DNA of 64,000 bases. Origin: Leptospira gomenensis. GTDB lineage: Bacteria > Spirochaetota > Leptospiria > Leptospirales > Leptospiraceae. Of this stretch, positions 1-10,541 are shown in pieces (the first letter of the stretch is position 1; each line of letters begins with the position of its first letter). The position numbers were made by a program, and so were the translations under genes. Location of the stretch: NCBI RefSeq assembly GCF_004770155.1, contig NZ_RQFA01000032.1:178862-242861 (forward strand), read 5' to 3'. Under the pieces are notes generated by a model. The model saw nothing but the letters and a program-made list of their open reading frames with translations, did not search any database and was not told where the DNA came from.

Positions 1-251
1 TCACTTCCCCGGTAGGACTTTCCTTGGTCACGAAATTGGCCCCCTTACATCTTGGCGGTCTTTTGATGGGAATCTGGTTCATATCCAGTTTTTTCGGAGG
101 AATTTTAACGGGCGAATTGGCGGGTCTCATGAACAAAGGGAGTTTTCCCGAATTTTTCGGAATTTTCGCGGGACTCGCTTTTGCCGGTAGCCTGGTTTTA
201 TTTTTAGCTAGAAAAAAACTGCAGAGTTGGATGCACGGGGGAGACCGATAG
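1..251 (+). CDS. POT/PTR2-family peptide transporter, C-terminal fragment
   Basis: The frame is open at the left edge of the window (codons in phase with base 3), so only about the last 82 residues are seen. They begin TSPVGLSLVTKLAP, a stretch characteristic of proton-coupled oligopeptide transporters (POT/PTR2, DtpA/DtpT-like) before the final transmembrane helices. Two strongly hydrophobic helices follow and the protein ends in a short basic tail (ARKKLQSW). The family imports di- and tripeptides across the inner membrane using the proton gradient. A TTG at 24 lies inside this conserved stretch and is not the real start. The family call is firm; the substrate cannot be judged from the fragment. 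Confidence 0.85.
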   Translation, partial: TSPVGLSLVTKLAPLHLGGLLMGIWFISSFFGGILTGELAGLMNKGSFPEFFGIFAGLAFAGSLVLFLARKKLQSWMHGGDR

Positions 252-318
252 GATTGGGGTTCGAATATTTTGATCCCGAGAATTATAATATACTTATTTT
301 TGAATATTCTAAATTTCT

Positions 319-711
319 ATGAAACATAGCCCAACCAACATCAACTCCATAGACGAATACATCGGAATGTTTCCCGGAGAAGTGAGTGCAATTCTTTCTA
401 AGCTGAGAGAAACCATCCGCGCGGCCGCTCCGAATGCTGAGGAAAAGATCAGTTATCAAATTCCGACCTTTTTTTTAAATAGGAATCTCGTCCACTTTGC
501 CGCTTTTAAACGACATATCGGCTTTTATCCGGGCGCGAGCGGTATCGCCAACTTTGAGAAGGAATTGAGCGGGTATAAAACGGCTAAGGGTTCGGTTCAG
601 TTTCCCATCGAAAAACCTCTGCCGCTTTCGTTGATCCGCAAGATCGTTCGATTTCGGGTAACCGAGGAAAAAACGCGCGTCTCCAAAAAGAAAACTGTAA
701 AACGGAAGTAA
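319..711 (+). CDS. YdhG/DUF1801 family protein (iron-chaperone-like fold)
   Basis: A 130-residue cytosolic protein matching the DUF1801 (YdhG_co) pattern along its whole length: IDEYI near residue 11, the EEKISYQIPTF block near 41-51, the HIGFYPG block near 66, and FPIEKPLPLSLI close to the end. The tail is very basic (KKKTVKRK). Members resemble YdhG/frataxin-like proteins and are sometimes called iron chaperones, but no reaction is established. The ATG follows an AT-rich stretch with TATAAT-like hexamers (about 285-300). The gene stands alone between the transporter and the NlpC gene. The family call is reliable; the function is unknown. Confidence 0.85.
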   Translation: MKHSPTNINSIDEYIGMFPGEVSAILSKLRETIRAAAPNAEEKISYQIPTFFLNRNLVHFAAFKRHIGFYPGASGIANFEKELSGYKTAKGSVQFPIEKPLPLSLIRKIVRFRVTEEKTRVSKKKTVKRK

Positions 712-788
712 GGAAGAGGCATTTCCTTTCTTTTTTCGTGGATCGAAGTAATATTAGAAATTCATTGTAAATTAGAATACGAGGCGAT

Positions 789-2072
<1,284 letters not shown>

Positions 2073-2417
2073 TTTTCTCCGCAAAGTTCGACCGGAACGA
2101 AACGATCTTTGTTTTGCGGTTAGGAAACTATGCGAGCGGATGCGATGGGAGCAGGAGCGCCTTTGTATTTTTATTGACCTCTGTTCATCGGATTTTCGAA
2201 AGAAGAAAATCCGTTTTTGTCACCGGTCGGCGTTTTTGGCTTGAGAGTCGGAGGAGTTTGGTTGTGTAGGAAACGATCGATTGTCAATCCCTGGATGATA
2301 GAAATATATTCCTTTTTTATCATATGCGCAGAGGAGTTTCGATTGGAATCGGGGAGTCGATGCTGCTCGATTTGAGGAATCCGCGAAAAAAGGGTTCGAA
2401 GGGTAAAGACAGGAGAT
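2073..2417. other. Intergenic region between convergent genes
   Basis: These 345 bases separate the NlpC gene from the end of the minus-strand DUF1564 gene. The only recognisable element is the terminator hairpin at 2189-2218. Short open frames here (for example 2069-2269, Arg-rich) show no family similarity, no ribosome-binding site and no coding-like composition, so I see no gene. Confidence 0.6.
2189..2218 (+). terminator. Rho-independent terminator after the NlpC gene
   Basis: A perfect 9-bp stem (CGGATTTTC, 7-base loop GAAAGAA, GAAAATCCG) is followed directly by five T residues. It faces the right way to end the nlpC-like transcript. Confidence 0.75.
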
Positions 2418-2975
2418 TTAGTTTTCTAGTTCCTCTTCCGTATACCGATCCCCAGGATTGGAAACGTAAAATGAATGTTCCGGTTCGCACCGTAACCTGC
2501 GGATGATTTCGTTATTGGTTAAGTCGAGGTGCAAAATATAGCTGTATGACTTGTGAAATGTTGGACCTCCTTCATTCAAGATATCTACGATAGAATTCCC
2601 GATCCCGACCTCCTCCAACCACAACAGATAATTAAAAAGAAAACAGCGAGAAACCCCGTGGGCTTGAGCCAAAACTCCAAGCAAAGCCCAACTTCCCGTA
2701 TCCAGTCGAACATTCAACCGTTGCAAAGAATCCATCCCGGAGCTCGACGACTGATACGTCGTTTTTCCGGCCTTTTTCCCCAAACGATCCGCGGAAGTTA
2801 AATACTTACCATAAACCTGCAACAATCTAGGGATCCGTTTCGCCATGTATTTCCGTTTCGACTCACCCAATTTGAGCCAAGTCGTTTTCGGAACAAGCAA
2901 GGTCACAACCTCCGTTTTATCTTCCCGAAGTTTTGATCGAATCTCTCGAGCCGAATTTAAAAGTAAAGTTCCCAT
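2418..2975 (-). CDS. DUF1564 family protein (Leptospira-restricted, unknown function)
   Basis: A 185-residue protein of the DUF1564 type: a basic N-terminal half with [16 protein letters not shown] near residues 29-44 and [14 protein letters not shown] near 46-59, then a segment ending in [14 protein letters not shown] near residues 108-121. I know this family only from Leptospira, where it is present in several paralogues, sometimes near mobile or variable regions. No catalytic motif, signal peptide or membrane segment is visible; the basic, helical character could suit nucleic-acid binding, but that is inference. It starts with ATG at 2975. Its upstream 113-bp gap separates it from the LON-domain gene, which runs in the same direction. 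Confidence 0.7.
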   Translation of the reverse strand: MGTLLLNSAREIRSKLREDKTEVVTLLVPKTTWLKLGESKRKYMAKRIPRLLQVYGKYLTSADRLGKKAGKTTYQSSSSGMDSLQRLNVRLDTGSWALLGVLAQAHGVSRCFLFNYLLWLEEVGIGNSIVDILNEGGPTFHKSYSYILHLDLTNNEIIRRLRCEPEHSFYVSNPGDRYTEEELEN

Positions 2976-3088
2976 AACGAAGTCGGTTCCCCAGGTCGTT
3001 CGATCGTTTCTTAAAAAACGAAAAGACTTAAAAATTATCTAAACCGAAGGGGAATTTTTTCGAAATCGTTAGGAACCGAGGGAACAAT

Positions 3089-3703
3089 TCATTCTTTCAG
3101 ATTCAATTCTTCGACGATGTTCATCAGAATTTTCATCTTCTCCATGGGATTCGGATCCACGAGTATTTCCTGCTTTTTGGAAAATTCAAAATTGAGAATG
3201 GATGCGATGAAATCGATGGGGAAGGGATGTGTGACGAGTTCGTTCATTCGCAAAATCAAATCTTCGCCGGCGCCCTCCGACAATAGGATTCGTTTCGTCA
3301 AAAAAAGGAGCCTTTCAAAATCTTTCTTAAAATCCGCGTCGCGAAGATATTCGAAATCCGGTTCGAGCTTTTGGATCCTGGCAACTCGAAACGGTTCCAT
3401 GGTTTCGTAATCGATGAGTTTTGCGATTCCCTTTCCTTCCAAAAGAATATTCGATCTTCCGTCCGGCAACGGATCCCGACGAATGATTTTTCCCCATCCG
3501 AATACCGTTTCGATTTCCGGGTGTTTGGAATTGGTTCGTGATTTTGCGGAGAGGATCGGGGCTACGGCCAACTCCTCTCCCGATTCCATACAATAATCCA
3601 ACATCAGTCGATAGCGAGGTTCGAAAATATGAAGAGGTAGATATGTCCCTGGAAAAAGAACGATTTCCGGCAAAGGAAAGATGGGGACAGTAGTGGTTGA
3701 CAC
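3089..3703 (-). CDS. LON substrate-binding domain protein (no protease domain)
   Basis: The protein matches the N-terminal LAN/PUA-like domain of Lon protease: PIFPLPEIVLFPGTYLPLHIFEPRYR right at the start and GWGKIIRRDPLPDGR in the middle. It then ends, with no AAA or Ser-Lys protease part. Stand-alone LON-domain proteins are widespread and poorly understood; substrate recognition is assumed. I take the GTG at 3703 (VSTTTVPIFPLP) as the start, giving 204 residues. The frame stays open to a start at 3808, but that adds a hydrophobic stretch unlike the family and overlaps the divergent heptose kinase gene. A TATAGT hexamer lies just upstream of the GTG. Confidence 0.8.
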   Translation of the reverse strand: MSTTTVPIFPLPEIVLFPGTYLPLHIFEPRYRLMLDYCMESGEELAVAPILSAKSRTNSKHPEIETVFGWGKIIRRDPLPDGRSNILLEGKGIAKLIDYETMEPFRVARIQKLEPDFEYLRDADFKKDFERLLFLTKRILLSEGAGEDLILRMNELVTHPFPIDFIASILNFEFSKKQEILVDPNPMEKMKILMNIVEELNLKE

Positions 3704-3766
3704 GGGAAGGATACTATAACTGCTTAGAGAGAAACCGTAAATCAAAATCCCAAGGCTCGGTAGAAT

Positions 3767-4780
3767 TTGTATTATTTGGACAGAAATCGTTTTCAAACTT
3801 CCACACAAAATCTGAAGAATCTCAATATCATCGTAATCGGAGACTTCATCTTGGACGAGTATCTCATCGGAGAAGTAAACCGCATTTCTCCCGAAGCTCC
3901 GGTTCCGGTCGTATGGGTTCGTAAGGAAAAAATTACTTTAGGGGGAGCGGGGAACGTGGTCAAAAATCTTTCCTCGCTTGGAGTCAAGTCCGTCGTTCTT
4001 GGTCGAGCGGGAAAAGACGAAAAGGCAAATATCCTCCTCGAACTTTTGTCCCGGGAAAATTCGGATTCGGAAAAAAATTTTTTAATACGGTCCGAGTCGG
4101 TTCCCACGATTCTCAAAACGAGAGTCATCGCCGGTCATCAACAGGTTTGTAGAATCGATAAGGAAGAACTCAAACCGATTTCGAGGGAAGAAGAGGATTC
4201 TCTTTTGACCGCTTTTTCGGAAAGAATCGATTCGGCGGACGCGGTCATCCTTTCCGATTACGATAAAGGAACTCTTACTCCTCGGATCATACAGGAGGTT
4301 TCCAAACTCTGCAAAGAACGCGGTAAGATCGTAACCGTCGATCCGCAAGTCAGTCATTTTTTTCTCTATCACGGGGTCAGCATTCTGACTCCCAATCATC
4401 ACGAGGCGGGAAAAGCGCTGGGACGAAAATTGGAAACGGATTCGGAAATTCTAAACGCCGCGGAAGAAATCGTTCAAAAACTTTCCTGTCCTTCTCTCAT
4501 GATCACGAGAGGCGAAAAGGGAATGAGCTTATACGTAACTTCTAAAAAAGAAATCTATCATATACCCACCGTCGCCCAAGAAGTGTTCGACGTAACCGGA
4601 GCGGGAGACACCGTAATCAGCGCCTATACCGCATACCACGCCGCCGGCCTAAACGAATTAGACGCAAGTGTGGTTTCCAACGCGGCGGCTGGAATCGTAG
4701 TCGGAAAACTGGGCGCAGAAACGGTCTCCCCAGACGAACTACAACGATCCCTTTCCGATCGAGGAACGTTTTCGGCGTGA
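3767..4780 (+). CDS. rfaE1: D-glycero-beta-D-manno-heptose-7-phosphate kinase (RfaE1/HldE kinase domain)
   Basis: A 337-residue PfkB/ribokinase-fold protein corresponding to the first domain of HldE. Visible motifs are IGDFILDEYLIGEVNRISPEAPVP near the N-terminus (substrate-binding lip) and the PfkB signature DVTGAGDTVISAY near residue 272, with Asp in GAGD as the catalytic base. It phosphorylates D-glycero-D-manno-heptose 7-phosphate at C1 for LPS heptose synthesis. The TTG start at 3767 gives a sensible N-terminus; another TTG lies at 3776. It overlaps the adenylyltransferase gene by four bases. In many Gram-negatives the two activities are fused; here they are separate genes. Confidence 0.92.
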   Translation: MYYLDRNRFQTSTQNLKNLNIIVIGDFILDEYLIGEVNRISPEAPVPVVWVRKEKITLGGAGNVVKNLSSLGVKSVVLGRAGKDEKANILLELLSRENSDSEKNFLIRSESVPTILKTRVIAGHQQVCRIDKEELKPISREEEDSLLTAFSERIDSADAVILSDYDKGTLTPRIIQEVSKLCKERGKIVTVDPQVSHFFLYHGVSILTPNHHEAGKALGRKLETDSEILNAAEEIVQKLSCPSLMITRGEKGMSLYVTSKKEIYHIPTVAQEVFDVTGAGDTVISAYTAYHAAGLNELDASVVSNAAAGIVVGKLGAETVSPDELQRSLSDRGTFSA

Positions 4781-5256
4781 CGGATCTTCGAAACAACGTC
4801 GTTCCTTGGGACAAGGTTTCCGAAACCGCGGATCGGCTACGTTCCGAAAAGCGGATCGTTTTTACCAACGGCTGTTTCGATCTCGTTCACAGAGGACATC
4901 TTACGTATCTTTCCCAAGCCCGGGAGCTCGGGGATTTCCTTTGGGTGGGAATCAACTCGGATGTTTCCGTAAAACGGCTCAAAGGAGAACAAAGACCGGT
5001 CGTTTCCGAGGACGATCGCGCCATTCTTTTGTCCAACCTGCGATTCGTGGACGCGGTAACGATTTTTCCGCAGGACACGCCGCTCGAATTGATCCGCCTC
5101 GTCAAACCCGCGATCCACGTCAAAGGAGGGGATTATTCCGTGGAAGATCTTCCGGAAACTCCTCTGGTTCGCCAATTCGGCGGAGAAGTCCGGATTCTGC
5201 CGTTTGTACCAGGAAACTCCACCTCGCTGTTGATCCAGAAAATCCTGAAACTCTAA
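4777..5256 (+). CDS. rfaE2: D-glycero-beta-D-manno-heptose 1-phosphate adenylyltransferase (RfaE2/HldE transferase domain)
   Basis: A 159-residue nucleotidyltransferase of the cytidylyltransferase-like fold. [17 protein letters not shown] near residue 28 contains the HxGH-type nucleotide-binding motif, and [14 protein letters not shown] lies near the C-terminus. It transfers AMP from ATP to heptose-1-phosphate, yielding ADP-heptose for LPS core or related glycans. The GTG start overlaps the kinase stop as GTGA, a typical translational coupling. Together with the preceding gene it equals one bifunctional HldE. A 100-base gap with two small hairpins separates it from pyrG. Confidence 0.92.
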   Translation: MTDLRNNVVPWDKVSETADRLRSEKRIVFTNGCFDLVHRGHLTYLSQARELGDFLWVGINSDVSVKRLKGEQRPVVSEDDRAILLSNLRFVDAVTIFPQDTPLELIRLVKPAIHVKGGDYSVEDLPETPLVRQFGGEVRILPFVPGNSTSLLIQKILKL

Positions 5257-5356
5257 AACGAACCCATGCCTCATTTTTGGAGACAGAATTCTTAGAAATT
5301 CCTGTTTGAATTTCTGGAAACTCCCAGAACTCTGTTCTGAAAGGCGGGAATGGAAG

Positions 5357-6973
5357 TTGTCGAGAACTAAGTTTATCTTTGTAACCGGAGGGGTAAGTTC
5401 CTCCCTGGGAAAAGGAGTCACCGTAGCGGCTCTTGGTTGTCTTTTGGAAAGTCGCGGTTATTCCGTTTCCCTCCAAAAAATGGACCCGTACATCAATATC
5501 GATCCTGGTACGATGAGTCCGTATCAGCACGGGGAAGTTTACGTCACAGCGGACGGCGCGGAAACCGATCTGGATCTCGGTTACTACGAACGTTTTACGC
5601 ATTCCAAACTGACCCGAAAAAATTCCGTATCCACCGGACAAATTTATAATACGGTCATTCAACGCGAAAGAAAAGGGGATTATCTCGGGCGCACCGTACA
5701 AGTGGTTCCCCATATCACCAACGAAATCCGTAACCGGATGTACATCGTCGCCCGAGAGGAAAATCCGGATTTTATTATCGTCGAAATCGGGGGAACGGTC
5801 GGCGACATCGAATCGATTCCGTTCTTGGAGGCGATCCGTCAGATGCGGTACGAACACGGAAATTCAAACGTATTGTTCGTCCACCTAACGCTGGTCCCTA
5901 CGATCACCGCGGCCGGAGAGGCCAAAACAAAACCGACACAACATTCCGTCAAAGAATTACTCGGACTCGGAATCCAACCCGACATTTTGGTTTGCCGGGT
6001 TTCCCAACCGATGACAAAGGAAATGAAAAATAAACTTTCCCTCTTTTGTAACGTGAAGGAAGAAAACGTAATCTCCGCGAGCGATATCTCCACATCCATC
6101 TACGAAATTCCTAAAATGTATAAGGAAGAAAAACTGGACGAGGTCGTTCTCAAAACCATGGGAATGGAACTTAGAACCTCCGACTTCGACGAATGGGACA
6201 CGATGGTGAAGGGACTTCTCTCCACCAAAGAAATCGTACAGATCGCGGTCGTAGGGAAATATATTTCTCTACAGGACGCGTACCGTTCCATTTACGAAAG
6301 CCTTTCCCACGGAGGAATCGCGCATAACGCGAAAGTGGAATTCGTCAAAATCGATCCGGAAAACCTGGATAAGGAAAACGTGATCGACTCTCTCAAAAAC
6401 GTTCACGGAATCTTGGTTCCCGGCGGATTCGGGGACCGGGGAATCGAAGGAAAAATTCTCGCGATTCAACACGCAAGGACCAAAGGAATTCCCTTTTTCG
6501 GAATCTGTCTCGGAATGCAATGTGCCGTCGTGGAATACGGGAGAAACGTTCTGGGACTCAAGGACGCCAATTCGACCGAAATCCGACCCGATACGGAAAA
6601 TCCGGTGATATCCCTTTTGGAAGAACAAAACGACATCGAGCAGATGGGCGGAACGATGCGTTTAGGTTCGTATCCCTGCAAAATCAAAAAGGATACTCTT
6701 GCATACGCGGAATACAAATCCGAATCGATCCACGAACGTCATCGTCATCGATTCGAATTCACCAATCGATACAGGAAACAATATGAGGAAAACGGAATGG
6801 TAATCGCGGGCACTTCTCCGGACGACAACCTCGTGGAAATCGTCGAAATCCCCCAGCACGCCTGGTTTATCGGAGTTCAATTTCATCCGGAATTTCAATC
6901 CAAACCGACGGCTCCTCACCCTTTATTCGCTGGATTTATCAAAGCGGCCGTGAAATACTCTAAAAAAGGATAA
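5357..6973 (+). CDS. pyrG: CTP synthase
   Basis: CTP synthase makes CTP from UTP, ATP and glutamine in the cytosol. The start [19 protein letters not shown] is the diagnostic N-terminal P-loop of the synthetase domain. The glutamine amidotransferase domain follows with [12 protein letters not shown] (nucleophile Cys) and a late HPEFQSKP triad segment. I take TTG at 5357 as the start (538 residues), preceded by a GGCGGGA ribosome-binding site; the frame extends upstream to 5306 but that adds residues absent from the family. kdsA begins two bases after the stop, a common pairing because CTP is needed to activate Kdo. Confidence 0.96.
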   Translation: MSRTKFIFVTGGVSSSLGKGVTVAALGCLLESRGYSVSLQKMDPYINIDPGTMSPYQHGEVYVTADGAETDLDLGYYERFTHSKLTRKNSVSTGQIYNTVIQRERKGDYLGRTVQVVPHITNEIRNRMYIVAREENPDFIIVEIGGTVGDIESIPFLEAIRQMRYEHGNSNVLFVHLTLVPTITAAGEAKTKPTQHSVKELLGLGIQPDILVCRVSQPMTKEMKNKLSLFCNVKEENVISASDISTSIYEIPKMYKEEKLDEVVLKTMGMELRTSDFDEWDTMVKGLLSTKEIVQIAVVGKYISLQDAYRSIYESLSHGGIAHNAKVEFVKIDPENLDKENVIDSLKNVHGILVPGGFGDRGIEGKILAIQHARTKGIPFFGICLGMQCAVVEYGRNVLGLKDANSTEIRPDTENPVISLLEEQNDIEQMGGTMRLGSYPCKIKKDTLAYAEYKSESIHERHRHRFEFTNRYRKQYEENGMVIAGTSPDDNLVEIVEIPQHAWFIGVQFHPEFQSKPTAPHPLFAGFIKAAVKYSKKG

Positions 6974-6975
6974 CG

Positions 6976-7839
<864 letters not shown>

Positions 7840-7851
7840 TATTATAAAGTT

Positions 7852-8433
7852 ATGAAACGTCCCCATTCGTTTCGAAGTCGGATTTTTCTCATTTCCTCTT
7901 TCATTCTTTGTGCACCCGTTTTGACCGATTGCAGGAAGACCAACTACGAACGTGTGGAAAAAGAGAGGGAAAGCGGCGCTTCGGTTTCTATTCGAAACTT
8001 CAAACGGACCGCTTATGATCAGGAAGGAAAACTTCAATGGGAACTCAAAGCTCAAGAATCCTACGTATACGTAAACGAAAATAAAACGATCTTCTACAAT
8101 ATCGATTTCGATCAGTTTGAGGACGGAAAATTCAAATCGAAACTTCTCGGAGAAAAAGGGGAAATCAATCACAAAACCCGTTTGATGACTCTGGAAGGAA
8201 AAATCTTTCTTCGCACCAACGACGACAAAACCCTGAACGCGCGCGCCATGGAATACAACATGGATACCAAAAAGCTGATTTCGGATTCCGAAGTGACCGT
8301 CAGCGCGGATGGAACCACGATCCACGGAGTCGGTCTGCGGGCGGATAAAGATCTGAATAAATTCACGATTCTGCGACCGACGGCGGTGACGCGGGGCGGA
8401 ACCAATCCTCTCAAAGCGGCAGATTCGAAATGA
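7852..8433 (+). CDS. lptC: LPS export protein LptC (lipoprotein-type)
   Basis: A 193-residue protein with a hydrophobic N-terminus ending in a lipobox-like LTDC (Cys near residue 26), then an LptC-like beta-jellyroll: VSIRNFKRTAYDQEGKLQWEL and later DTKKLISDSEVTVS with TIHGVGLRADKDLNKFTI. LptC receives LPS from the LptB2FG transporter at the inner membrane and passes it to LptA. Most LptC proteins keep a membrane helix; here the sequence suggests lipid anchoring instead. It is followed by the LptA-like gene with an ATGA overlap and by lptB, which settles the assignment. lptF and lptG are not in the window. Confidence 0.85.
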   Translation: MKRPHSFRSRIFLISSFILCAPVLTDCRKTNYERVEKERESGASVSIRNFKRTAYDQEGKLQWELKAQESYVYVNENKTIFYNIDFDQFEDGKFKSKLLGEKGEINHKTRLMTLEGKIFLRTNDDKTLNARAMEYNMDTKKLISDSEVTVSADGTTIHGVGLRADKDLNKFTILRPTAVTRGGTNPLKAADSK

Positions 8434-9806
8434 AACCACGTCTTCGTATTTTTTTGCGCGTATCGTTTGTTCTTTTGATCGTCTCGGCCCCGGCAGTATA
8501 TTCCGGAAACGTAAAACCTCCGTTTCCGATCGGAAGTGAAACCGCCGATCGCAAGTTCCTGGAAATTCCGGATCAAACCGAAAAGAAAGAAACCGGGCCC
8601 AACTTTCCGACTCTCTGGGGAGGATCCGCTCTGACCCAAGAGGAAAAAACGATCTCGGGTCTAAAAGTCACCACGTTCAGTCTGGAAGGAGGCGCCTGGA
8701 TCCAGCACAAAAAGGTAAAACTTTCGGCCAACCAGATCGAGGTCTACGGAAAAGACGCGTTTAAGGGATTTTTGCGAGGAGGGGTTCTCGTACAAGACGG
8801 TGACAACGGAGTTACTCTCAAAGCAGGCACGGGTGAATACGACAAATTCGAGGAAAAAATTTATATCAAAGACAGACCGCGTTTGTTTCATACGGACAAA
8901 AGCGGAGCTAAGACGGTTATCTCCGCGACGTTTATAGAAAGAAACCTTTCCAAAAAGACGACGTTCCTAAAAGAGAACGTGGTTATCGCACATCCGCAAA
9001 TCACCATTCTATGTAAGGAAGCGGTATTCGAAGAGGAGGAAGATAAGATCACCACCGATCCGGACCCGATCCTCATCGCGAACGATAGATACCTGACGGG
9101 AAATCGACTCACGTTTTATACGAACGAAAACAAGGTGGAACTTTTCGGCAACAGCGTATTGTTCCAAAATTATACGGACACGGAAAAGATAGAAACTAAG
9201 GATCCGAATAAAACGGAAGAAAAGACGAAACGCGAAGTCCGTAGAATCGCGATTCTCAAAGGAGACAAACTCGTAAGTGATAAGGACGAAAGCGGAGAAA
9301 CGAGAGTGGGTCTTTATGGAAACGCCAAAATCTTTCGTCACAGAACGAAAATGGAAGCCGAAAAGATGATCAGCTACGGAAAAAATTCGACGAAGATAGA
9401 AGCTCGCAACAACATCACGATACACGACCGTGAAAACAGACTGATCCTTTCCGGGAATGTCCTTGACTACTATAAAAACGAACAATACATTCATTTGACC
9501 GATTCCGGTAAAATCGATTTTCTTGATAAAAGCTCGGAGAACGTAACGAGTACGATGACCGCCGTGGAATTCGAACGTTTTATGGATAAGAACGAAACGG
9601 TAATACGGGGAAACGTTCTGATCGAAGGAAAAGATTCTTCCGCAACGGGAGAATACGCGACCTATTTTGAAAAAGAGGAAAAAGTGTATCTTGAGGGAAA
9701 TCCTACGTTGAAAAAAAACGGCAGAGACATTCATGCGGGAAGAATCATATTCTTTCCTCGTGAAGGACGCGCCCTTTTGACCGACGGAATCGTTCCCGGA
9801 AAGTGA
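8430..9806 (+). CDS. lptA: LptA/OstA-like LPS transport protein, oversized
   Basis: A 458-residue exported protein with an N-terminal hydrophobic signal (about residues 5-22). It is more than twice the length of an ordinary LptA (about 185). The body is a ladder of OstA-type beta repeats in which GNV/GNP turns recur, for example VELFGNSVLF, GLYGNAKIF, IEARNNITIHDRENRLILSGNV, VIRGNVLIEGKDS and VYLEGNPTL. LptA-like jellyrolls form the periplasmic bridge carrying LPS to LptD. Its place between lptC and lptB supports the role. The extra length suggests several fused bridge units. A charged insertion (KETKDPNKTEEKTKREVRR region, near 255-272) interrupts the ladder. Confidence 0.8.
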   Translation: MKPRLRIFLRVSFVLLIVSAPAVYSGNVKPPFPIGSETADRKFLEIPDQTEKKETGPNFPTLWGGSALTQEEKTISGLKVTTFSLEGGAWIQHKKVKLSANQIEVYGKDAFKGFLRGGVLVQDGDNGVTLKAGTGEYDKFEEKIYIKDRPRLFHTDKSGAKTVISATFIERNLSKKTTFLKENVVIAHPQITILCKEAVFEEEEDKITTDPDPILIANDRYLTGNRLTFYTNENKVELFGNSVLFQNYTDTEKIETKDPNKTEEKTKREVRRIAILKGDKLVSDKDESGETRVGLYGNAKIFRHRTKMEAEKMISYGKNSTKIEARNNITIHDRENRLILSGNVLDYYKNEQYIHLTDSGKIDFLDKSSENVTSTMTAVEFERFMDKNETVIRGNVLIEGKDSSATGEYATYFEKEEKVYLEGNPTLKKNGRDIHAGRIIFFPREGRALLTDGIVPGK

Positions 9807-9815
9807 ATTAGAATT

Positions 9816-10541
9816 ATGAGTAAAACCTTCCGAATGGAAAACCTGGTCAAGGTCTACAACAAAAGAAAGGTCGTGGACGGAGCCAGTTTCGATATCAAAA
9901 AAGGGGAAGTAGTCGGTCTGCTCGGACCGAACGGGGCCGGTAAAACGACTTCCTTCTATATGTCCGTCGGTTTTGTCAGACCCGATTCCGGAAACGTTTA
10001 TATAGACGGTCAGGACGTGACCGAATCTCCGATGCATATCCGAGCGAGACTCGGAGTAGGTTATCTCGCACAGGAAGCGTCCATCTTCCGCAAACTCACC
10101 GTCGCGGAAAATCTGGAAGCGATTTTGGAAACGATGAAACTTTCCAGAGCGGAGATCATACGACGTCGGGACGAACTTCTCATAGAACTGCAGATCATGC
10201 GCGTCGCCAACCAGAAAGGTTACACTCTTTCCGGCGGAGAAAGAAGACGTTGTGAGATAGCCAGAGCCTTAGTCACCAATCCCGACTTTATTCTGTTAGA
10301 CGAACCGTTCGCTGGTGTGGATCCGATCGCGGTCAAGGACATTCAAACCGTGATCCAGTCCTTAAAGGAAAGGGGATTGGGAATTTTGATCACCGATCAC
10401 AACGTTCGCGAAACCTTAAAGATCACCGATCGAGCCTACATCATGTACAGCGGTAGAATTTTGATTTCCGGTTCCACACACGATCTTGTGAACGATCCGG
10501 AAACCAGAAGAATTTATTTGGGTGAGGATTTTACGCTGTGA
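9816..10541 (+). CDS. lptB: LPS export ABC transporter ATPase
   Basis: A 241-residue ATPase with Walker A GPNGAGKTT at residues 37-45, signature LSGGERRRCEIARAL and Walker B FILLDEPFAGVDP, all typical of LptB, which powers LPS extraction from the inner membrane with LptF and LptG. The Q-loop and H-loop (ITDHNVRETL) are present. It follows the LptA-like gene by nine bases and overlaps rpoN by four. The lptB-rpoN pair is conserved across Gram-negative bacteria. Confidence 0.96.
   Translation: MSKTFRMENLVKVYNKRKVVDGASFDIKKGEVVGLLGPNGAGKTTSFYMSVGFVRPDSGNVYIDGQDVTESPMHIRARLGVGYLAQEASIFRKLTVAENLEAILETMKLSRAEIIRRRDELLIELQIMRVANQKGYTLSGGERRRCEIARALVTNPDFILLDEPFAGVDPIAVKDIQTVIQSLKERGLGILITDHNVRETLKITDRAYIMYSGRILISGSTHDLVNDPETRRIYLGEDFTL

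Noticed and set aside
2324..2506. 60-codon plus-strand frame overlapping the DUF1564 gene
   Set aside because: It lies partly antisense to the DUF1564 gene, has no ribosome-binding site and its product is a basic string without similarity to anything I know.
3697..3720. Possible promoter for the heptose genes (TTGACA and TATAAC)
   Set aside because: The hexamers are good but only 12 bases apart, too short for a sigma-70 promoter.
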